A stretch of 64,000 nucleotides of DNA from Marinilabilia rubra (GCF_003121985.1 NZ_QEWP01000008.1:124001-188000); one strand, 5' to 3'. Positions 48,059 through 57,681 are shown, counted from the first letter of the stretch. Numbers and translations: made by a program. Notes: generated from the letters alone by a model not told the origin.

Positions 48059-48223
48059 AAAAGGAGTTATGAAAAGAATTGTTGTGATTTTGCCGGGATT
48101 GGTCAAATATTGAACATCAGCCGCCATACTGTAGACATTCATCGTCGAAATATGCTGGCTAAATCCCGCCTTTGCAACACCGCTGAACTCATCGCTTTTT
48201 CAAACGAAAACCGTCTGCTTTAG
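48059..48223 (+). pseudogene. Remnant of a LuxR-type helix-turn-helix regulator
   Basis: The frame ending at TAG 48221-48223 encodes GIGQILNISRHTVDIHRRNM followed by LAKSRLCNTAELIAFSNENR. This is the recognition helix and C-terminal helix of a GerE/LuxR domain (compare the family pattern IA..L.IS..TV..HR.N...K). Upstream the frame is closed by TGA at 48056-48058, and the first helix (CCDFAG region) is degenerate. No N-terminal domain is found in any frame. It is a decayed regulator, possibly once controlling the WML-repeat genes. Confidence 0.7.
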
Positions 48224-48396
48224 ATATTTTTTTGTCATCCGGGAATTCATAAATCCCTTTTTAAGAAGCCTGTTCAATAATTTACCGGTGATGAAAATCA
48301 CCGCCAAAATGCTATTTCAGTCCCAACCTATTTTAGTTGTTTGCGTACAATGATGGGTTATCACTTTATTGATTAACAGAAAGGTTAAGCGGTTTG

Positions 48397-51192
48397 ATGA
48401 TGTCTGGTGCCAATAAAAAATATCAAGAGATACATGCCCGTAGAGACAAGATATTCGGTGTCCTTTCCGAATACTGTCTTTCGGGTGGCGATGCAAAAAG
48501 GGAAATACTGGATTTTGTTTGCGAAGGCGTAGCAATTCTTGATAATTTGGGAAATCCGGAGTTTATGAACATGGCATGGCAGCAATTTTTTCCTTTTGAA
48601 ATTAAGGATAAAGAAAAACTAATTATTCATTGGATTTCACAAGCTTCCGAAAATAAGCTGGATGATAAAACAAGTTTTTTTGAGTTTCAGCGTGAACTGG
48701 ACTTGTATGAATCTGAGGTTTCGGTGGAGTGCTTGTTTTTTGTAAAAAAGCAGAGATCTCATTCTGATATCGGATGTGCTTATCAGGTAATAATGTTTGA
48801 TGTTTCGTTTCTCAGTAACTTGAAATCTGACTGGAAGCAAAAACTGGATGCTGTTGACGACATTGTTTTTTTAGTGGATGAGAAATTGGAAATTACAGAA
48901 ACCAATCAAAAAGGATTAGATCTTACTTCATTGAGTATCCGGGATATTAAAGGGAAAAATATTTACGAATTATTGTTCGGGCACTCTCATGTCTGCAGGG
49001 AATGTTTAATTACCAATGCAAATAAAACCGGAAGGTCACAGTTTGTTGAAGAATTTTCACCGCTCTTCCAAAAATGGTTTTCGATAGATGTTACTCCCAT
49101 CAACAATAAACAGGGAGCATCTGAAGAGTTCTTTTTGTCTGTTCATGATATCTCTGATTTGAAAGCTCAGGAAACCAAACTCAGAGAGACCAATCAGCAA
49201 CTTAAAAAAAGAAATGCGGAATATGAACTGTTGAATGATGAGCTGGTTAGAAATAACATGCTCTTTGAAGCCACTCTTGAATCCACAGATAATGGTATTG
49301 TGGTTGTGGGGTGTGATGGAGATGTTTTGTTTTACAATAAAAGGTTTTTGGAATTGTGGAACCTTGACGAGAATATTTTTGTTCAGGGGGATGCAGACGG
49401 TTTGATGGAGGAAGTTAAAAGTCAGTTGAAATTTCCGAAAGCCTTTGAGAAAAAGATAAATGAGCTTAACGAAAATCCATCGATTTCAAGGGTTGATTAC
49501 CTGGAATTTAAGGATGGTCGCATATATGAACGGTTTTCAAAATCCATTTTTTGGAAAGAAACCCCTTATGCAAGGGTTTGGAGTTTCAGAGATATTACCC
49601 GTACAAAACGGGCTCAAAAACGGTTGAAAGAGAGCGAGCATCGCTATTTGGAGATGTTTCGGAACATGCGAAGCGGAGTCGCTGTTTATGAAAGTGTTGA
49701 AGGGGGGGCTGATTTTAAATTCGTTAACTTTAACCGGGCTGCCGAGCAAATTTCCAAAGTTTCAAAAGATGAGGTTGTTGGACGAAGGCTTACGAAAATT
49801 TTTCCCGGGATGAAGAAAGGGATGTTGATTGAGGCAATGAGAAAAGTTTTAAAGACTGGTGAGCCTCTTGATCTGCCTCCGTTTTATTATAAAGATCAAA
49901 CACGGGATGGATGGCGTAAGAATTATTTATACCGGCTTCCCTCTGGTGAAGTGGTTGCGATGTTTGACGATGTTTCGCTTGCTCTGGAGGCAGATAAAAA
50001 ATTAAAGCAACATAATGAAGAGCTAAACATCATTAATCAGGAACTCCTGCTTGCCAAAGAAGCAGCTCAGGAAAGTGATCGCCTTAAATCTGCTTTTCTG
50101 GCCAACATCAGTCATGAAATACGGACACCCATGAATGGCATCATAGGATTTTCAGAATTGCTGGCCGGTAAAAAACTTCCCGTTGAAAAGGTTCAGTTTT
50201 ATTCTAAAGTGATTGTTGACAGTGGACATCAATTGTTGAACCTTCTGGATGATGTTCTGGATACTTCCAAAATAGAATCCGGTTCATTAAAGTTGTCTGA
50301 GAAAGAGATTGTGGTGAATGATTTAATTAATGATCTTTTTGCCTTTTTCAACCCCATGACTGAAAACAAGGAGGTTTCTCTATATTTGCATAAGCCATTA
50401 AAAGATGAAGAGAGTTCCCTGAAAACGGATCCAAAGCGTTTACGTCAGGTGCTTACCAATCTATTATCAAATGCTTTTAAATTTACACTGAAAGGAGATG
50501 TCAGGTTTGGGTATGAAAAAAGGGGAAATACCTTCAGGTTTTTTGTGATAGATACCGGAATTGGAATAGCGAAGGATAACATTGAATTCGTTTTTGACCG
50601 TTTCTGGCAGGAGGAGAGTGGGATGAATAAAAATTTTGGAGGCACCGGCCTGGGATTGTCCATTTCCCAAAAACTTGTAGAAATATTGGGCGGCGATATT
50701 TGGGTAGAATCCCAAAAAGGTGAAGGGACGGCTTTTTATTTCGACATACCCGTTAAAAAAACTGAAATATCAGAGCCCGAAAAACCTGAAAAAGAAGAGC
50801 AGTCGGAAGTTCTCACAATTTTGGTAGCCGAAGATGAAGAGATAAACTACCTTTATCTTGAAGCTGTTTTATCCAAAGAGGATGTTGATGTAATACACGC
50901 TGTAAACGGTGCTGAAGCTGTTGATAAATATAAGTCTGTCAGCAATATAGATTTGGTGTTGATGGATATAAAAATGCCAGTGATGGATGGTTATGAAGCC
51001 CTGGATATTATTAAGGGGATAGATCCTCAAATGCCTGTAGTTGCACTGACTGCATATGCTATGGCTGAAGAGCGGGAGAAGGGACTTGAGCGCGGCTTTG
51101 ATGAGTATTTGTCTAAGCCCCTAAAAGTAGATCAGCTATATGGAATAATTAAAAAAATAGAGAACCATAATGGCAAACTTACTCAAAAGTAG
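48397..51192 (+). CDS. Hybrid histidine kinase with multiple PAS domains and receiver
   Basis: The 931-residue protein has no transmembrane helix, so it is cytoplasmic. Domains in order: four PAS-like sensors (about residues 45-125, 145-265, 300-415 and 425-550, with short coiled coils between), HisKA with His573 in ANISHEIRTPMNG, HATPase_c ending near residue 785 (N box NLLSNAFKF, G2 GTGLGLSISQKL), and a receiver domain (about 805-930) with Asp857 in VLMDIKMP. The second PAS contains a CxxC-like pair (HVCRECLI) that could bind metal or sense redox. There is no DNA-binding output; a phosphorelay partner must be elsewhere. The start ATG 48397 was chosen over an adjacent TTG; ATG 48400 is equivalent. 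Confidence 0.93.
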   Translation: MMSGANKKYQEIHARRDKIFGVLSEYCLSGGDAKREILDFVCEGVAILDNLGNPEFMNMAWQQFFPFEIKDKEKLIIHWISQASENKLDDKTSFFEFQRELDLYESEVSVECLFFVKKQRSHSDIGCAYQVIMFDVSFLSNLKSDWKQKLDAVDDIVFLVDEKLEITETNQKGLDLTSLSIRDIKGKNIYELLFGHSHVCRECLITNANKTGRSQFVEEFSPLFQKWFSIDVTPINNKQGASEEFFLSVHDISDLKAQETKLRETNQQLKKRNAEYELLNDELVRNNMLFEATLESTDNGIVVVGCDGDVLFYNKRFLELWNLDENIFVQGDADGLMEEVKSQLKFPKAFEKKINELNENPSISRVDYLEFKDGRIYERFSKSIFWKETPYARVWSFRDITRTKRAQKRLKESEHRYLEMFRNMRSGVAVYESVEGGADFKFVNFNRAAEQISKVSKDEVVGRRLTKIFPGMKKGMLIEAMRKVLKTGEPLDLPPFYYKDQTRDGWRKNYLYRLPSGEVVAMFDDVSLALEADKKLKQHNEELNIINQELLLAKEAAQESDRLKSAFLANISHEIRTPMNGIIGFSELLAGKKLPVEKVQFYSKVIVDSGHQLLNLLDDVLDTSKIESGSLKLSEKEIVVNDLINDLFAFFNPMTENKEVSLYLHKPLKDEESSLKTDPKRLRQVLTNLLSNAFKFTLKGDVRFGYEKRGNTFRFFVIDTGIGIAKDNIEFVFDRFWQEESGMNKNFGGTGLGLSISQKLVEILGGDIWVESQKGEGTAFYFDIPVKKTEISEPEKPEKEEQSEVLTILVAEDEEINYLYLEAVLSKEDVDVIHAVNGAEAVDKYKSVSNIDLVLMDIKMPVMDGYEALDIIKGIDPQMPVVALTAYAMAEEREKGLERGFDEYLSKPLKVDQLYGIIKKIENHNGKLTQK

Positions 51193-51218
51193 GAGAATCT
51201 GCGGCTTTAATCATTTCT

Positions 51219-51413
51219 ATTAAACTCAATACTCCGTTGGATTTTTGTAAGGTGCTATAATTCAAATTTTTGAAATTGTACGCATAATCACTTTAAAGCC
51301 CGGTTATTAGTGTTATGTGGTTCGTCTTAAATCTTACCTGACTGCCGTCAGGCAGGTATCTAAAAATCTAAGGATCTATTGAAACTCAATAGACCTTTCA
51401 ATTGTTATCTCAC
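51219..51413 (+). repeat. Dispersed intergenic repeat, copy B
   Basis: It aligns with copy A (12215-12393), sharing CAATACTCCGTT, TTCGTCTTAAATCTT, CTAAAAATCTAA and GATCTATTGAA in order. It carries an inserted palindrome at 51337-51356. It follows the kinase stop codon by 26 bases. Confidence 0.75.
51337..51356. repeat. Palindrome inserted in repeat copy B
   Basis: CCTGACTGCCGTCAGGCAGG is a near-palindrome of the CCTGCC/GGCAGG type. Copy A has only TTCATCT at this point, so it looks like an insertion. Confidence 0.65.
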
Positions 51414-51454
51414 AAAGCATGAACTTAATTGTTTAATTGTGAAAACAGATTGAA

Positions 51455-52036
51455 ATGGCATTTACGCTTGAGCCTGGGCAAAAAGCCCCTGATTTTAAAC
51501 TGCCTGCTACTGATGGGCAAGAGTATTCACTCAAAGACTTTAATTCATATCCATGGTTGGTGGTGTTTTTTACATGCAACCACTGTCCTTATGTCCTGGG
51601 ATCGGATGAAGAGACCAGAAAAACAGCAGAAAAATATGCCTCACAAGGCGTGAAGTTTTTAGGAGTCAACTCAAATAGCCAAAATACATATGCAGAGGAT
51701 AGTTTTGAGCATATGGTGGAACGCATGAAGCAGCATCAGTTTCCCTGGTTGTATTTACGCGACGAATCTCAGGAAGCAGCAACAGCTTACGGAGCTCTCC
51801 GTACTCCCCATTTTTTCGTGTTTAATAAGACAAGAAACCTCGTTTATACGGGAAGAGGAGTCGATTCTCCCAGAGATGCCGGTAGAATGACTGAAAATAC
51901 ACTTGACATTGTGTTGGACGCTCTTGTTTCCGGTAAAAAACCACCAGTGGAAAAAACCAACCCCATTGGGTGTAATGTAAAGTGGGATGGTAAAGACGCC
52001 CATTGGATGCCGGCTGATGCCTGTGACCTTGTATAA
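51455..52036 (+). CDS. Thioredoxin-fold redoxin (AhpC/TSA-like)
   Basis: The 193-residue protein begins [19 protein letters not shown], the redoxin N-terminus, and has a CxxC site in [31 protein letters not shown] contains the cis-proline region. It is probably a cytoplasmic thiol-disulfide oxidoreductase or peroxiredoxin-like protein. No signal peptide. The carotenoid oxygenase-like gene follows 19 bases later, so both may be co-transcribed and serve in oxidative protection; that link is inference. Confidence 0.88.
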   Translation: MAFTLEPGQKAPDFKLPATDGQEYSLKDFNSYPWLVVFFTCNHCPYVLGSDEETRKTAEKYASQGVKFLGVNSNSQNTYAEDSFEHMVERMKQHQFPWLYLRDESQEAATAYGALRTPHFFVFNKTRNLVYTGRGVDSPRDAGRMTENTLDIVLDALVSGKKPPVEKTNPIGCNVKWDGKDAHWMPADACDLV

Positions 52037-52055
52037 CCATATTTGATTTTGGAAA

Positions 52056-52751
52056 ATGTCTGATAATTATAAAAACCGTGGAGTTATTATTGCCTCTTTG
52101 GTTGTCATCCTGTGGATAGGGCACCTTCTGTATGGCTTATTAGAGGTGGAGATCGCAGCAGATAATCCCTGGGTGTATTTACACATACTGGTGCAAACAC
52201 ATCTGTTTACCGGTCTTTTTATAACCGGCCATGATGGGATGCATGGTACCATAAAGCCACATAGTCCTGTCATAAATAAAGTATTTGGAACTGCAGCGAG
52301 TTTTTTGTATGCCGGGTTGTCTTTCACTAAACTTAAAAAAAATCATCAGAAGCATCACAATCATCCCGGAACACCTGAGGATCCGGACTACTGCGAAAGA
52401 TCTCAGAACTTTTTCGTCTGGTACTTTACTTTTATGTGGCGTTACCTCACGATATGGCAAATTTTGGTGATGGCTGTACTGTTTAATGTTCTGGGAGTTT
52501 GGTTTTCTGAAAGCCGGCTCATTCTTTTATGGATTGTACCTGCGTTTCTGTCTACATTTCAGATGTTTTATTTCGGGGTTTATGCCCCGCATAAGCAACC
52601 TCATCTTAACCAAATGATGCCTTACCGGTCCAGGACTATGAACAAGAATCATATTTGGGCTTTTTTGAGTTGCTGGTTCTTTGGGTATCATTATGAACAT
52701 CACCAATCTCCATGGACTCCCTGGTGGAAATTGCATGCTGTGAAGAAATGA
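52056..52751 (+). CDS. CrtW-like carotenoid oxygenase (fatty-acid desaturase superfamily)
   Basis: The 231-residue membrane protein has four hydrophobic helices and the three histidine clusters of the superfamily: HDGMHG, HQKHHNHP and HYEHHQSP. The spacing and the YFGVYAPHKQP and FGYHYEHH segments match beta-carotene ketolases of the CrtW type rather than typical desaturases. It would oxidise a carotenoid ring at the 4 position using di-iron and oxygen in the inner membrane. No other carotenoid gene is in the window, so the substrate source lies elsewhere. A related hydroxylase or desaturase is possible. Confidence 0.78.
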   Translation: MSDNYKNRGVIIASLVVILWIGHLLYGLLEVEIAADNPWVYLHILVQTHLFTGLFITGHDGMHGTIKPHSPVINKVFGTAASFLYAGLSFTKLKKNHQKHHNHPGTPEDPDYCERSQNFFVWYFTFMWRYLTIWQILVMAVLFNVLGVWFSESRLILLWIVPAFLSTFQMFYFGVYAPHKQPHLNQMMPYRSRTMNKNHIWAFLSCWFFGYHYEHHQSPWTPWWKLHAVKK

Positions 52752-52951
52752 TCCGTCTTTATTTCAGTTTTTTAACTTCCTTAACACCCTCTGCTTTTTT
52801 TTTGATGGCAAATTAGGTACTTTTGGCGCGCGTTGGAAAACTGAATGTGGAGAAGTTTGTTTCTACAATGTAAAACTGCTGAAAATCTGGTGTTTTATTT
52901 AGCCGGTTATTCGGTGATTTATTACAAAAATTCAATAAAAATAAAATAATC

Positions 52952-54478
52952 ATGGACAAAAAAACCATACTAATTATTCTCGACGGTTGGGGATACGGAA
53001 AAAAAGATAAGTCCGATGTTATCTCTGCCGGAGATACACCTTATTTCGACAGTCTTGTTAAAAACTACCCAAACTCTCAGCTTCAGGCTTCAGGCGAAAA
53101 TGTAGGATTGCCGGACGGACAAATGGGTAATTCTGAAGTTGGTCACCTGAATATTGGTGCTGGTCGTGTTGTTTATCAGGATTTGGTGAAAATTAACCTG
53201 GCCATCAAGGATAATAGTATTTCTGAAAATCCTGAATTGGTTAAAGCCTATAACTACGCCAAAGAAAATAATAAGCAGGTTCATTTCCTGGGCCTTGTTT
53301 CTAAAGGTGGTGTTCACAGTAGTCAGGAGCATCTCTATAAATTGACTGATGTAGCTAAAGACTTTGGCCTGGAAAAAGTATTTGTACACGCTTTCATGGA
53401 CGGTCGTGATACCGATCCCAAGAGCGGTAAAGGTTATATGAGCGAATTGGTTGACCATTTGAAAACATCAGCCGGACAGGTAGCTTCAGTGATTGGTCGT
53501 TATTATGCAATGGATCGCGATAAACGTTGGGAGCGGATCAAGGAGGCTTACGATTTGATGGTGAGCGGAAAAGGAAAAGAAACTTCCGACTTGATTTCTG
53601 CCATTCAGGAATCTTATGACAATGATGTAACCGATGAGTTTATTAAACCTATTGTCAATGTAGATGAAAACGGAAAACCTGTTGGAACCATTCAGGAAGG
53701 CGATGTGGTTGTTTTCTTTAACTTCCGTAACGATCGTGCACGTGAGATTACTCAGGTACTTACTCAGCAGGATATGCCTGAATATGATATGAAAACCATT
53801 CCGTTGCACTATTGTACATTGACACCTTACGACGCGACCTTTAAGGATATGCACATCCTTTTTGATAAGGACAATGTGAAAAATACCATGGGTGAGGTGG
53901 TTTCGCAAAACGGTCTTAAACAACTCCGCATCGCAGAAACTGAAAAATATGCTCACGTTACCTTCTTTTTCTCCGGAGGCAGAGAAGATGTTTTTGAAGG
54001 AGAAGATCGTATTTTGATTAACTCACCTAAGGTGCCGACTTACGATCATCAGCCCGAAATGAGTGCTTTTGAGGTGAAGGATGCCATTGTAGGTGAATTG
54101 AATAAACACAAATACGATTTTGTGTGTCTGAATTTTGCCAATGGTGATATGGTAGGGCATACAGGCGTTTATGATGCCATTAAGAAAGCCGTCAAAGCTG
54201 TTGATAACTGTTTGAAAGATGTGGTTGAAGCAGCCAAGAAGAACGGTTACGAGGCCATCGTTATTGCCGATCACGGAAATGCCGATAATGCTGTGAATCC
54301 CGATGGTTCACCTAATACTGCTCACTCTCTGAATCCGGTGCCTTTTATTTGGGTAACTGAACGTGAAGGTGACGTGAAGGATGGTATTCTGGCTGATGTA
54401 GCACCTTCATTATTGAAACTTATGGGTGTTGAAAAGCCTGGGGATATGACTGGTAACAGTCTTATTGATCTGAAATAA
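52952..54478 (+). CDS. gpmI: 2,3-bisphosphoglycerate-independent phosphoglycerate mutase
   Basis: The 508-residue protein is of the alkaline phosphatase superfamily. It has the metal-binding [11 protein letters not shown] at the N-terminus, the catalytic Ser in [31 protein letters not shown], and a final metal-binding [11 protein letters not shown]. It interconverts 3- and 2-phosphoglycerate in glycolysis with two Mn ions. Length matches GpmI. Codon use is biased, as expected for high expression. A terminator follows. Confidence 0.97.
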   Translation: MDKKTILIILDGWGYGKKDKSDVISAGDTPYFDSLVKNYPNSQLQASGENVGLPDGQMGNSEVGHLNIGAGRVVYQDLVKINLAIKDNSISENPELVKAYNYAKENNKQVHFLGLVSKGGVHSSQEHLYKLTDVAKDFGLEKVFVHAFMDGRDTDPKSGKGYMSELVDHLKTSAGQVASVIGRYYAMDRDKRWERIKEAYDLMVSGKGKETSDLISAIQESYDNDVTDEFIKPIVNVDENGKPVGTIQEGDVVVFFNFRNDRAREITQVLTQQDMPEYDMKTIPLHYCTLTPYDATFKDMHILFDKDNVKNTMGEVVSQNGLKQLRIAETEKYAHVTFFFSGGREDVFEGEDRILINSPKVPTYDHQPEMSAFEVKDAIVGELNKHKYDFVCLNFANGDMVGHTGVYDAIKKAVKAVDNCLKDVVEAAKKNGYEAIVIADHGNADNAVNPDGSPNTAHSLNPVPFIWVTEREGDVKDGILADVAPSLLKLMGVEKPGDMTGNSLIDLK

Positions 54479-54540
54479 TATTGAATTTCTCCTTGTGCAG
54501 ATCCCCTGAGGTTTGCATATAATGTTAAGAAATATTTCAG

Positions 54541-54578
54541 AAGGACAGTAGTAATTTTAGCTGCTGTCCTTTTTTTGG
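54541..54578 (+). terminator. Terminator after gpmI
   Basis: AAGGACAGTAG pairs with CTGCTGTCCTT (one G-T) followed by a T run. Confidence 0.85.
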
Positions 54579-54654
54579 GCTTTTTTTTAAGAGGAATTCT
54601 GCGCAGGGGTAATGGGGTGATATCTGGTTTTTATTTCAGACCAGCCTCATGGAT

Positions 54655-54662
54655 TAATTTTG
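54655..54662 (+). promoter_or_regulatory. -7 box of guaC
   Basis: TAATTTTG matches TAnnTTTG, 71 bases before the start codon. No well-placed -33 TTTG is seen. Confidence 0.4.
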
Positions 54663-54733
54663 CACCCGCCCGGGTTTCGTTTTGTAATTGTTGAAGAGAA
54701 AATATTAACTTGTCTTGTTTAAAAACTTAAGAA

Positions 54734-55774
54734 ATGAGAATAGAGAACGACATTAAGCTGGGATTTAAAGATGTAATGTTCCGACCCAAGAGGTCAACTT
54801 TAAAAAGCCGCTCGCAGGTTGAGGTGGAAAGAACTTTTAAACTATTGCATGCTGGTTTCGATTGGACAGGAGTGCCCGTAATGGCTGCCAATATGGATAC
54901 GGTTGGCACATTTGAAATGGCCTTGGCTTTAGCCCAAAAGAAAATGTTTACTGCCATGCATAAACATTATTTGCCTGAGGAGTGGGATCAGTTTCTGGAA
55001 TCGGCTCCTGGAGGTATTGAAAATTACATTGCCGTAAGTACCGGAACCGGTCGACAGGATCTGGAAAAGGTGAAATCGATTTTTGAAAAGCACCCAAACT
55101 TAAAATTTCTCTGTATTGATGTTGCCAATGGTTATTCAGAGCAATTTGTCGCTTTCGTAAAAGAAGCCCGCAAACAGTTTCCGGACAAAGCCATTATAGC
55201 CGGAAATGTGGTGACGGGTGAAATGGTGGAGGAGTTACTGCTGGCCGGAGCAGATATTATTAAAGTGGGCATTGGCCCGGGATCTGTGTGTACTACGCGT
55301 GTAAAAACAGGTGTGGGTTACCCTCAGCTTTCAGCCATTATTGAGTGTGCAGATGCAGCGCACGGAATTGGAGGGCAGATTATCAGCGATGGAGGATGTG
55401 CAACTCCCGGCGATGTTGCCAAAGCTTTTGGAGCAGGAGCCGACTTTGTTATGCTGGGAGGGATGTTGGCCGGACATGACGAAAGTGGTGGTGAAATTGT
55501 TGAGAAAGAGGGGTGCAAGTATAAACAGTTTTATGGTATGAGTTCGGCTACAGCTATGGAAAAGCATGTTGGCGGTGTTGCTGAATACCGCGCCAGCGAA
55601 GGCAAAACTGTGGAGGTTGAATACCGCGGACCTGTTGATCAAACTGTTAAAGATATTTTAGGCGGTGTCCGTAGTACCTGCACTTATGTGGGTGCTTCAA
55701 AATTGAAAGAGCTGACCAAGAGAACAACCTTCATAAGAGTGGCAGAGCAGGAAAACCGGGTATACAATCAGTGA
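54734..55774 (+). CDS. guaC: GMP reductase
   Basis: The 346-residue TIM-barrel protein lacks CBS domains and begins [20 protein letters not shown], both features that separate GMP reductase from IMP dehydrogenase. The active-site loop is [18 protein letters not shown] with the catalytic Cys, and [21 protein letters not shown] binds the nucleotide. It reduces GMP to IMP with NADPH in purine salvage. Length matches the family (about 345). It is monocistronic. Confidence 0.95.
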   Translation: MRIENDIKLGFKDVMFRPKRSTLKSRSQVEVERTFKLLHAGFDWTGVPVMAANMDTVGTFEMALALAQKKMFTAMHKHYLPEEWDQFLESAPGGIENYIAVSTGTGRQDLEKVKSIFEKHPNLKFLCIDVANGYSEQFVAFVKEARKQFPDKAIIAGNVVTGEMVEELLLAGADIIKVGIGPGSVCTTRVKTGVGYPQLSAIIECADAAHGIGGQIISDGGCATPGDVAKAFGAGADFVMLGGMLAGHDESGGEIVEKEGCKYKQFYGMSSATAMEKHVGGVAEYRASEGKTVEVEYRGPVDQTVKDILGGVRSTCTYVGASKLKELTKRTTFIRVAEQENRVYNQ

Positions 55775-55911
55775 TATGTTTTCGAAGACCTTTGCCTTCT
55801 GACTTGCGATTGTATGATTTGGGGGTATTTGTGACCCACTGTTGGTCTCTTTTTTACTTCCTGATAGTTTGGAATTTATATGCAAAATGTAGGAGCGTGT
55901 TAATATTTCTT

Positions 55912-55919
55912 TAACTTTG
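55912..55919 (+). promoter_or_regulatory. -7 box of the DUF3109 gene
   Basis: TAACTTTG matches TAnnTTTG, 36 bases before the start. Confidence 0.4.
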
Positions 55920-55955
55920 CAGGTTCAAACTTTTAAAGAATTCAGCGAGACGTAA

Positions 55956-56555
55956 ATGGTTCAGATTGACGATAAAATTATTAGCCTGGACATCTTTCAG
56001 AAACAGTTTTTGTGCGACCTGCCTAAATGTTTGGGAAGTTGTTGTGTAGAGGGTGAGTCAGGAGCACCTCTTGAAGATGAAGAGATCAAAATTATTGAGG
56101 GTCTTTACCCCAAAATCAAACATCTTCTGTCTCCTGAGGCAGTCGAGGTTATTGAGCAAAACGGAACCTGGGAAACCGATACTGATGGTGATAAGGTTAC
56201 GCCTATTATTCACGGTCGGGAGTGTGTTTATACCTATTTTGATGGTGACGGGGTTTGCAAATGTGCTATTGAAAAGGCACATGATGAAGGATTGGTCGAT
56301 TTCAAAAAGCCTGTCTCATGCCATCTTTACCCCGTCAGGGTTGACAAATACCCTGCCTATGAGGCTTTGAATTACCATGTTTGGCCGGTTTGTAATCCTG
56401 CCAGGGAATTGGGGAAGCAAATTGGATTACCAATATTCCGATTCCTGAAAGAACCAATAATTCGTAAATACGGAGAAGTCTTTTATAGTGAACTTGAGGA
56501 TGTTGCAATGCATCTTGAAAAACAAGAGTCAGAGAAATCCGGCGAATTGAAGTAA
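55956..56555 (+). CDS. DUF3109 family Cys-rich protein
   Basis: The 199-residue protein has conserved Cys residues: LCDLPKCLGSCC near residue 20-30, GRECVYTYFDGDGVCKCAIE in the middle, SCHLYPVRVDKYP and VCNPARELG. Cys spacing resembles YkgJ-type zinc- or iron-chelating domains. No signal peptide. It is widespread in Bacteroidota, but its function is unknown; a metal-binding or Fe-S role is inferred from the cysteines only. Confidence 0.85.
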   Translation: MVQIDDKIISLDIFQKQFLCDLPKCLGSCCVEGESGAPLEDEEIKIIEGLYPKIKHLLSPEAVEVIEQNGTWETDTDGDKVTPIIHGRECVYTYFDGDGVCKCAIEKAHDEGLVDFKKPVSCHLYPVRVDKYPAYEALNYHVWPVCNPARELGKQIGLPIFRFLKEPIIRKYGEVFYSELEDVAMHLEKQESEKSGELK

Positions 56556-56564
56556 AACAGGCAA

Positions 56565-56626
56565 CTAAAAAACTTAGGCCATTGCTTTATCGGAAAAAAA
56601 TCCGGAAGCTATGGCCTTCTTTTTTA
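56565..56626. terminator. Bidirectional terminator between DUF3109 and SGNH genes
   Basis: AGGCCAT-GCTT and AAGC-ATGGCCT form an imperfect stem with an inner CGG/CCG pair and an A-rich loop; the flanks are an A run (left) and a T run (right). Its right edge touches the stop codon of the SGNH gene. Confidence 0.75.
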
Positions 56627-57553
56627 ACGTCCGGGAATTAGTATCTTACCCGATGCAATGAAATTGTTGTTGCTTTCCAGTCGTACGATGTACAATCCTG
56701 CATTAACAGAACTTAGCGCGATCTCATGATTTTGCTGAGGGGATAATCTCCTTTTTTGGAGTATCAGTTTCCCTTCAAGGTTGTAAATTTTTAAGTCTGT
56801 AGTCACACCTGTCGTGAGATATAAGTGATTGCCATTCAATGTGAGCCTTAATTTAAGCTTTTGGTTTTCGATGAAGGTGTCATCTGTAAAAACGATGTCC
56901 TCCATAATTTGATCAACCCATAGTTTATACATCTCTCCACTTGGGTGTAGTTCATCATCAGCAACCAGGTTGGGTTCTTCCAGTCCTCTTCTCGAAATTG
57001 GGGTGATGTTGTGGTAGGCAATATTATATTCGTTCGTGATCTCTCTGTTTGCTGCATTGAAGTCGTCAATTTCCCGGCTAATTGAGGTTGAACCATTGCC
57101 AAAGGGAGTGTAAGCATAATCAGGAATTGAAACAACCATAACTTTAGATCTGTCTCCTCCTGCTAAATCAATAGCTGTTTGTAATAGCTCCTCAAATTCC
57201 ACCTCGTAGGCAGATAGGCTTCCTCCCTGGTACTGGTTGTTTACACCTATCAACAGAGAAACCAGATCGTACTCTTTCGTGAATGTTTGTGCATTAATGG
57301 CATCCTGTAAATTATCTGTACGCCAGCCTGTTTGAGCAATAATCCTTACTTCCTGAACATTGATGCCTCTGAATTGCAGAGCCTGCCCTAATTGAACCGG
57401 CCAACGTTCTCTTTCTTCCACGCTTTCCCCAATGGTATAGGAATCTCCCAATGCCAAAAAACTCAGTGAATTATTGGTGTTTATCGTTTGGGTGAAAATA
57501 TTTCCGGCAAAGAAAAAGGCCATTGTTGCTAATATGTATTTTAAACGTTTCAT
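56624..57553 (-). CDS. Secreted SGNH/GDSL hydrolase with T9SS sorting domain
   Basis: The 309-residue protein has a signal peptide (to about residue 22), an SGNH catalytic domain with block I GDSY (Ser38), the GVNN block III segment and DDELHPSG with the catalytic Asp and His. A C-terminal domain of ~75 residues ends with NAGLYIVRLESNN and GKILIPGR. That tail is a type A T9SS sorting domain (Por-secretion). The enzyme is therefore exported to the surface or medium. The substrate is probably an ester of lipid or polysaccharide; unknown. It is convergent with the DUF3109 gene. Confidence 0.9.
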   Translation of the reverse strand: MKRLKYILATMAFFFAGNIFTQTINTNNSLSFLALGDSYTIGESVEERERWPVQLGQALQFRGINVQEVRIIAQTGWRTDNLQDAINAQTFTKEYDLVSLLIGVNNQYQGGSLSAYEVEFEELLQTAIDLAGGDRSKVMVVSIPDYAYTPFGNGSTSISREIDDFNAANREITNEYNIAYHNITPISRRGLEEPNLVADDELHPSGEMYKLWVDQIMEDIVFTDDTFIENQKLKLRLTLNGNHLYLTTGVTTDLKIYNLEGKLILQKRRLSPQQNHEIALSSVNAGLYIVRLESNNNFIASGKILIPGR

Positions 57554-57673
57554 TTTTTAAGATAAAACACTCCGGATTATATATTTGTTTAGGGCTCTTA
57601 AAATGAGATAGGAGGCAAAGTTTTTTTCCTGAAAATAATAGTTGCTGAAAGAAGGAATTTTAAAAAACGGGTT

Positions 57674-57681
57674 TAAATTTG
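57674..57681 (+). promoter_or_regulatory. -7 box of yebC
   Basis: TAAATTTG matches TAnnTTTG. Its last three bases form an in-frame TTG that lengthens the open frame by 13 codons; the promoter reading argues for the ATG at 57718. Confidence 0.45.

Larger units (their letters stand above)
47719..48396. other. Intergenic region upstream of the hybrid kinase, with gene decay
   Basis: It contains the decamer before gene B, a LuxR-type remnant at 48059-48223, and AT-rich sequence otherwise. No intact gene is present. Confidence 0.5.
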
